The position numbers were made by a program, and so were the translations under genes. The notes beneath the pieces are model-generated. The model was not told the origin of the DNA. It worked only from the letters and a program-made list of their open reading frames with translations, and did not search any database. Of a stretch of DNA of 25,519 bases, positions 22,167 to 25,519 are shown in pieces. Numbering within the stretch: position 1 is the stretch's first letter; every line of letters starts with the position of its first letter. The DNA is from Victivallales bacterium (lineage in GTDB: Bacteria; Verrucomicrobiota; Lentisphaeria; Oligosphaerales; Oligosphaeraceae), in NCBI GenBank assembly GCA_900771165.1, contig CAAGMX010000316.1, positions 1-25,519 on the forward strand, written 5' to 3'.

Positions 22167-24168
22167 GCTGGGCGGCGGCTTCTTCAAATTCATGCGCCGG
22201 GAGCATTTCCGGGGCTATCTCTACCGGGGGGAATCCCGGAAGGAGGAGCGGGGGGAGGAGAAGGGATACCTGAAGCGTTTCTTCCGGGAGTATCTCTGGC
22301 AGTATCGGTGGATGCTTCTGGCCACCATCCTGGTCATTGGCCTGAACAACTCCGGCCCCTTCATCATCGCCGCCCTGAACCGGGTGGTGGTGGACCGCAT
22401 TCTGGTGGTGACGGACGGGGAGGGAAAGCCCATGATGGCCCCCCCCGAGGAAAGGCGATTCCAGGAGGGAACCGCTCCCCACTATCGCACCCCCGGCAGA
22501 AATCCGCCCCGGGAAAGCATGGGACGACGCATGGCCCGGGGGGTACGCCTCAATGGACGCCCCGCCGAGGCGGGAAAAGCCCTCCTCCTCCTGGCCATCC
22601 TCTACATCCTCTCCCAGATCTTCTTCAACTATCTCTCCCGACGGGCGGACTACCTCCTGGTGGACTTCTCCATGCGGGTGCTGGGCACCCTCCGGGAGGA
22701 TATGCACCGGAAGGCTCTGGCCCTCTCCCTGTCCTATCAGCAGAAAATCACCCCTGGGCGTCTTCTCTCCCGGGTGGTGAGCGACACCGGTGCGGTGCGG
22801 GCGGAGATCAGCGGCTTCATTGAGTTGACGGTGAACGTGGTCTTCAAGGTGGCCATCGGCGTGGGCATCCTCCTGGTGTCGGAATGGCGGGTGCTGCTGG
22901 TGCTCTCCTGCGTCATCCCGGTCTTTCTCTGGATCCGACGCTGCTACGAACCCCCCATGCGCCAAATGCAGAGAGAGCAGCGCTTCACCAATAGCGCCCT
23001 CTATGGCCTCATCTCCCAGAAGATGGACGCCATCAAGGCCATCCAATCCTACGGACAGCAGGCCCGGGAGGATCTGGCCTTCCGCCGCCTCTCCTCCACC
23101 TTCAACCGGGATGCCATCCGGGTGCAGTGGAAGTTCAAGGCCATGGATTTCTGCACCTGGCTGACGCTCCATCTGGCCAATTGCATCGTCTTCCTGGGAG
23201 GAGGATACATGGTGGCCACGGGACGCATGAGCCTGGGAAAACTGGTCTTCCTCCAGACCTTGACCCAGATCTTCTTCCAGCCCGTCTCCGAATACACCCA
23301 GCTCTCCTTCGTCATCCAACGTCTCCAGGTGGCCCTGGGACGCTGCTTCCGCATCCTGGACGAACCCCCGGAAATCGTGGACGCCCCGGATGCCATGGAG
23401 GTGCCCAGCCCCCTCGCCCAGGGCATCCATATCCGGGACCTCTCCTTCGCCTACGACCAGGAGGAGGCAAAAAAGAAGGGAATCCCCCCCACTTACGCCC
23501 TCTCCCATGTGAACCTGGATGTCCCCCCAGGAGAATGGCTCTGCATCATGGGGGCCTCCGGCGCCGGAAAAACCACCCTCCTTCATCTCCTGGCACGACT
23601 CTACACCCCCACCGCCGGAACCATCGACTACGATGGAATCCCCCTGGATAAACTCCGACTGGATAGCCTCCATCGGAAGGTGGGGGTGGTGCCCCAGGAA
23701 GCCCAAATCTTCTCCGGCACGGTCCGGGACAATATCGCCTACGGCTATCCCCCCGCCTCCAACCAGCAAATTCTGGAGGCCGCCCAGGCCGCCCAACTCC
23801 ATGAGGTCATCATGGAAATGCCCGTCCAATACGAAACCCTCATCGGAGAAAAGGGACAGTCCCTCTCCGGAGGACAACGCCAGAGACTCTCCCTGGCTCG
23901 GGCACTCCTCTGCAAACCCGGCATTCTCCTCCTGGATGACTGCACTAGCGCCCTGGACGCCAATACCGAACGGAAAATCCAGGAAACCCTCATGACTCAA
24001 ATGGGGGGAAGAACCGCCGTCATCGTCTCCCAGAGGGTCTCCATGGCCATCCGATGCCAGCGCATCGCCGTCCTGGAAAAAGGACGGGTGACGGAATATG
24101 GGACCCACAAGGAACTGCTGGCCAACAATGGCTTCTATGCCACCCTCTTCCGGGAACAGACGGGCTGA
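22159..24168 (+). CDS. ABC exporter half-transporter 2 (degenerate Walker B/H-loop, canonical signature)
   Basis: The 669-residue protein is a membrane-domain/nucleotide-binding-domain fusion. It has a charged N-terminal tail (about 1-48). Between the first and second membrane helices there is an insert of about 55 residues (84-139), rich in Pro, Arg and Glu, predicted on the periplasmic side. Motifs: Walker A GASGAGKTT (465-473), signature LSGGQ (569-573), Walker B ILLLDDCTSALD with Asp594 where Glu is catalytic, and an H-loop SQR with Gln625 in place of His. Asp plus Gln, including the DDCTS string, is the pattern of the degenerate subunit in heterodimeric exporters such as TM287/288. I infer that it pairs with the preceding gene's product. 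The ATG at 22159 overlaps abc1's stop (ATGCCTAG). A longer frame from 21994 is a shadow within abc1. Confidence 0.93.
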   Translation: MPRLGGGFFKFMRREHFRGYLYRGESRKEERGEEKGYLKRFFREYLWQYRWMLLATILVIGLNNSGPFIIAALNRVVVDRILVVTDGEGKPMMAPPEERRFQEGTAPHYRTPGRNPPRESMGRRMARGVRLNGRPAEAGKALLLLAILYILSQIFFNYLSRRADYLLVDFSMRVLGTLREDMHRKALALSLSYQQKITPGRLLSRVVSDTGAVRAEISGFIELTVNVVFKVAIGVGILLVSEWRVLLVLSCVIPVFLWIRRCYEPPMRQMQREQRFTNSALYGLISQKMDAIKAIQSYGQQAREDLAFRRLSSTFNRDAIRVQWKFKAMDFCTWLTLHLANCIVFLGGGYMVATGRMSLGKLVFLQTLTQIFFQPVSEYTQLSFVIQRLQVALGRCFRILDEPPEIVDAPDAMEVPSPLAQGIHIRDLSFAYDQEEAKKKGIPPTYALSHVNLDVPPGEWLCIMGASGAGKTTLLHLLARLYTPTAGTIDYDGIPLDKLRLDSLHRKVGVVPQEAQIFSGTVRDNIAYGYPPASNQQILEAAQAAQLHEVIMEMPVQYETLIGEKGQSLSGGQRQRLSLARALLCKPGILLLDDCTSALDANTERKIQETLMTQMGGRTAVIVSQRVSMAIRCQRIAVLEKGRVTEYGTHKELLANNGFYATLFREQTG

Positions 24169-24548
24169 TCCCGCCGTAGCGTCAATCGTTTCCCCGGGGA
24201 CATCCTTTTCCCCCAGGGGGGGGGACAGGATGCATCCAGGGACACGATTGGCGGGACATTCCCCCGCCTGCGGGGGACACAGGGGGCATCCTTGTGAACC
24301 CCGTTTACGGGGTGGGAGGCCTGAATACCCCGTGGGTGAAGCGCAGCGCAACCCCCGGGGGCATTAGGATGCATCCCGGGAACCGGGGGCACGGGGGCAT
24401 CCCCTGTCTGTGGCGCTACACCTTCCACCCAGAACCCCGGCAGGGGTGACAGGATCGCTAGACGGGGGTGGAACCCCCGGCGGGAATATCCCGGCCGGGA
24501 ACCCCTCGGGGGGCGGATTTTTTTCTGTTGGGAGCGGACTAAAAACTA
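24169..24548. repeat. GC-rich hairpin and repeat cluster between convergent operons
   Basis: This 380-bp gene-free spacer holds at least six strong inverted repeats: TCCCCGGGGA (24191-24200), CCCCCGC-CT-GCGGGGG (24261-24276), ACCCCG-TTTA-CGGGGT (24298-24313), GGGGGT-GGA-ACCCCC (24464-24478), TCCCGGCCGGGA (24489-24500), and the 10-bp palindrome GGATGCATCC twice (24228-24237 and 24367-24376). The two palindrome copies share flanks (AGGATGCATCC-GGGA). A GAAGCGCAGCGCAACCCCCG string at 24338-24357 resembles dispersed intergenic repeats. I see no open reading frame with family features. It looks like one or two copies of an interspersed palindromic repeat. Confidence 0.7.
24489..24524 (+). terminator. 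Candidate terminator for the export operon
   Basis: GC-rich inverted repeats (TCCCGGCCGGGA at 24489-24500 and CCCC-TC-GGGG at 24502-24511) are followed after GGCGGA by seven consecutive T (24518-24524) on the plus strand. It is the only strong plus-strand T-run after abc2, though 320 bp downstream of its stop, so the transcript would include the hairpin cluster. Confidence 0.55.
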
Positions 24549-24550
24549 CA

Positions 24551-24575
24551 TAACCACTTGCATATGAAGTGGTTA
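24551..24575 (-). terminator. Perfect 9-bp hairpin after folE
   Basis: TAACCACTT (24551-24559) and AAGTGGTTA (24567-24575) pair perfectly around GCATATG. On the minus strand the stem is followed within 5 nt by TTTTT (24545-24541). It begins 19 bp beyond the folE stop. This fits a rho-independent terminator with an AT-rich stem; its symmetry would also suit a protein-binding operator. Confidence 0.6.
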
Positions 24576-24593
24576 CAATAAAATTCCCGCCCC

Positions 24594-25178
24594 TTATCCC
24601 CGTTTCAGGAGTTCCATGAATTCGTTTCGGGTGGCCTGGGAATTTCGGAAGGATCCCAGGACGGCGCTGGTGACCATCAGGGAGTTCTGCTTCTGGACGC
24701 CCCGCATCATCATGCACAGGTGGTGGCATTCCATGACCACCCCCACGCCCTGGGCGTCGATCTTTTCCCGGACATAGGAGGCGATCTGCTGGGTGAGGCG
24801 CTCCTGGAGCTGGAGCCTCCGGGCGAAGCAGTCCACAATCCGCGCCAGTTTGGAGACGCCGTAGACCTTTCCCCTGGGGATATAGCCGATATGGCATTTT
24901 CCGTAGAAGGGGAGGAGGTGGTGTTCGCAGAGGGAGTAGACCTCGATGTCCTTCACCACCACCATGTGGTTGCACTCCTCGCTGAAGAGGGCATCCCCCA
25001 CGATGTCATCGGGATTCTGGGTATAGCCCTGGAGGAGGAACTGGAAGGCCTTCTGGACCCGCTGGGGGGTCTTCAGGAGTCCTTCCCGCTCCGGATCCTC
25101 GCCGCTGAGGCGGAGGATTTCCCGGACGTGGTCGGCGATGTTCTCGCAGGGGTTGGTGGGATCGGGGGTCTGGTTCAT
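24594..25178 (-). CDS. folE: GTP cyclohydrolase I FolE
   Basis: FolE converts GTP to 7,8-dihydroneopterin triphosphate, the first step to tetrahydrofolate (and related pterins/queuosine precursors). The 194-residue protein is of normal type IA length. Motifs in order: [13 protein letters not shown], then [24 protein letters not shown] (zinc-ligand Cys and catalytic His residues), [44 protein letters not shown] (second zinc Cys), and a C-terminal TRNEFMELL. The start at 25176-25178 gives the usual N-terminus. It is preceded by about 30 nt of nearly pure C/T with no Shine-Dalgarno. It lies 34 bp after secA in the same direction, so it may be co-transcribed. Confidence 0.96.
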   Translation of the reverse strand: MNQTPDPTNPCENIADHVREILRLSGEDPEREGLLKTPQRVQKAFQFLLQGYTQNPDDIVGDALFSEECNHMVVVKDIEVYSLCEHHLLPFYGKCHIGYIPRGKVYGVSKLARIVDCFARRLQLQERLTQQIASYVREKIDAQGVGVVMECHHLCMMMRGVQKQNSLMVTSAVLGSFRNSQATRNEFMELLKRG

Positions 25179-25212
25179 GAGGCAGGGGAGAGGGGAGGCG
25201 GGCGGGGGGACC

Positions 25213-25519
25213 TTACTCGAAGCGGCCGCAGCAGGCCTTGTACTTCTTGCCGGAGCCGCAGGGGCAGGGATCATTGCGCCCGATTTTGGGCTGCTGGCGC
25301 CGGACGGTGACGGGGCGGGGGGCCTGGGCGGCGGAGCCGTCTCCCTCGAACTGCCCCAGGGACTGGTGCATGGCCTGCTGTTTCCGGGCGCTGTCGCCGC
25401 CGGTGGCGTTCTGGCGGGTGCCGTCGGGGGATTCCAGCTGTTCCTGGGCGGGATTTCGGCGCTGTCCCTGTTCGGGGGCGGTGCGGCGCACCAGGCGATA
25501 GCGGAAGATGTCGGTGCAG
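25213..25519 (-). CDS. secA: Protein translocase ATPase SecA, C-terminal end (partial)
   Basis: The frame is open to the window edge and ends in a Gln/Arg/Pro-rich linker followed by [20 protein letters not shown] and GRFE. This is the C-terminal zinc-binding SEC-C tail of SecA, which contacts SecB and ribosomes. Just inside the window edge the frame reads [10 protein letters not shown], resembling the last structured helix of SecA before the linker. SEC-C tails also occur on other proteins, so the assignment rests on tail plus preceding helix, and the body of the gene lies outside the window. Stop is TAA at 25213-25215. Confidence 0.82.
   Translation of the reverse strand, partial: CTDIFRYRLVRRTAPEQGQRRNPAQEQLESPDGTRQNATGGDSARKQQAMHQSLGQFEGDGSAAQAPRPVTVRRQQPKIGRNDPCPCGSGKKYKACCGRFE

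Noticed and set aside
20412..24168. Bacteriocin/peptidase-containing (C39) ABC exporter with a double-glycine substrate
   Set aside because: Neither ABC protein has an N-terminal peptidase domain, and no small double-glycine leader gene was found beside the cluster.
22090..24351. 753-aa minus-strand open frame antisense to abc2
   Set aside because: It has no domain features and is an antisense shadow of a motif-complete ABC transporter.

Overview
This window is a GC-rich bacterial contig. It begins with a piece of Illumina sequencing adapter, so base 1 is a true contig end from an assembly and not biological sequence. The gene set is chromosomal and Gram-negative: secA C-terminus, folE, era, mnmE, ligA, murB, rsmB, a TolC/HlyD exporter, a WaaP-like kinase and GspI/J/K-type pseudopilins. 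Prepilin cleavage sites lacking the usual glycine, many starts without a Shine-Dalgarno, and GC-rich hairpin repeats would fit a member of the Planctomycetes-Verrucomicrobia-Lentisphaerae group (perhaps Verrucomicrobiota). That placement is an inference from style, not from a marker search.

Layout. 1-342: adapter plus a 3' remnant of an EcoRI-type adenine methyltransferase. 577-2181 (+): a short ComEC lacking the metallo-hydrolase domain. 2136-9598 (-): WaaP-like kinase, ligA, mnmE, murB, and GspK-, GspJ- and GspI-like pseudopilins, mostly joined by 4-10 nt start/stop overlaps. 9599-10065: an intergenic patch with an AT-rich nested inverted repeat and an 18-bp direct repeat. 10066-11397 (+): an AAA/DUF4143 ATPase of different base composition. 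11454-13942 (-): LysM protein, 82-aa protein, era, comF. 14238-15443 (+): rsmB. 15553-16508 (-): an AbiE toxin-antitoxin locus with an intact antitoxin and a broken toxin. 16937-24168 (+): a five-gene export cluster. 24169-24590: a hairpin-rich spacer with terminators facing both ways. 24594-25519 (-): folE and the C-terminus of secA.

The most interesting block is 16937-24168. An outer-membrane TolC-family channel, a cytoplasmic cysteine-rich zinc-ribbon protein of unknown function, an HlyD-type adaptor and two ABC exporter half-transporters are all codirectional. Their motifs predict an asymmetric heterodimer. ABC1 has the catalytic Glu and switch His but an altered signature (LSVGQ). ABC2 has the canonical LSGGQ but Asp in place of Glu and Gln in place of His. 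One nucleotide site would be consensus and the other degenerate. Such heterodimers are not normally described with a dedicated TolC/HlyD pair and a zinc-ribbon partner, and no substrate gene is recognisable nearby.

Second, the window shows turnover of defence genes: the methyltransferase remnant, the dead AbiEii toxin beside a preserved AbiEi antitoxin, and the compositionally different DUF4143 ATPase. Third, ComEC, ComF and three minor pseudopilins suggest a DNA-uptake or secretion apparatus. Fourth, many starts (mnmE, gspI-like, rsmB, the zinc-ribbon gene, abc1, folE) are preceded by long pyrimidine-rich tracts and not by a purine-rich Shine-Dalgarno. No tRNA, rRNA, CRISPR array or intact insertion sequence was seen.
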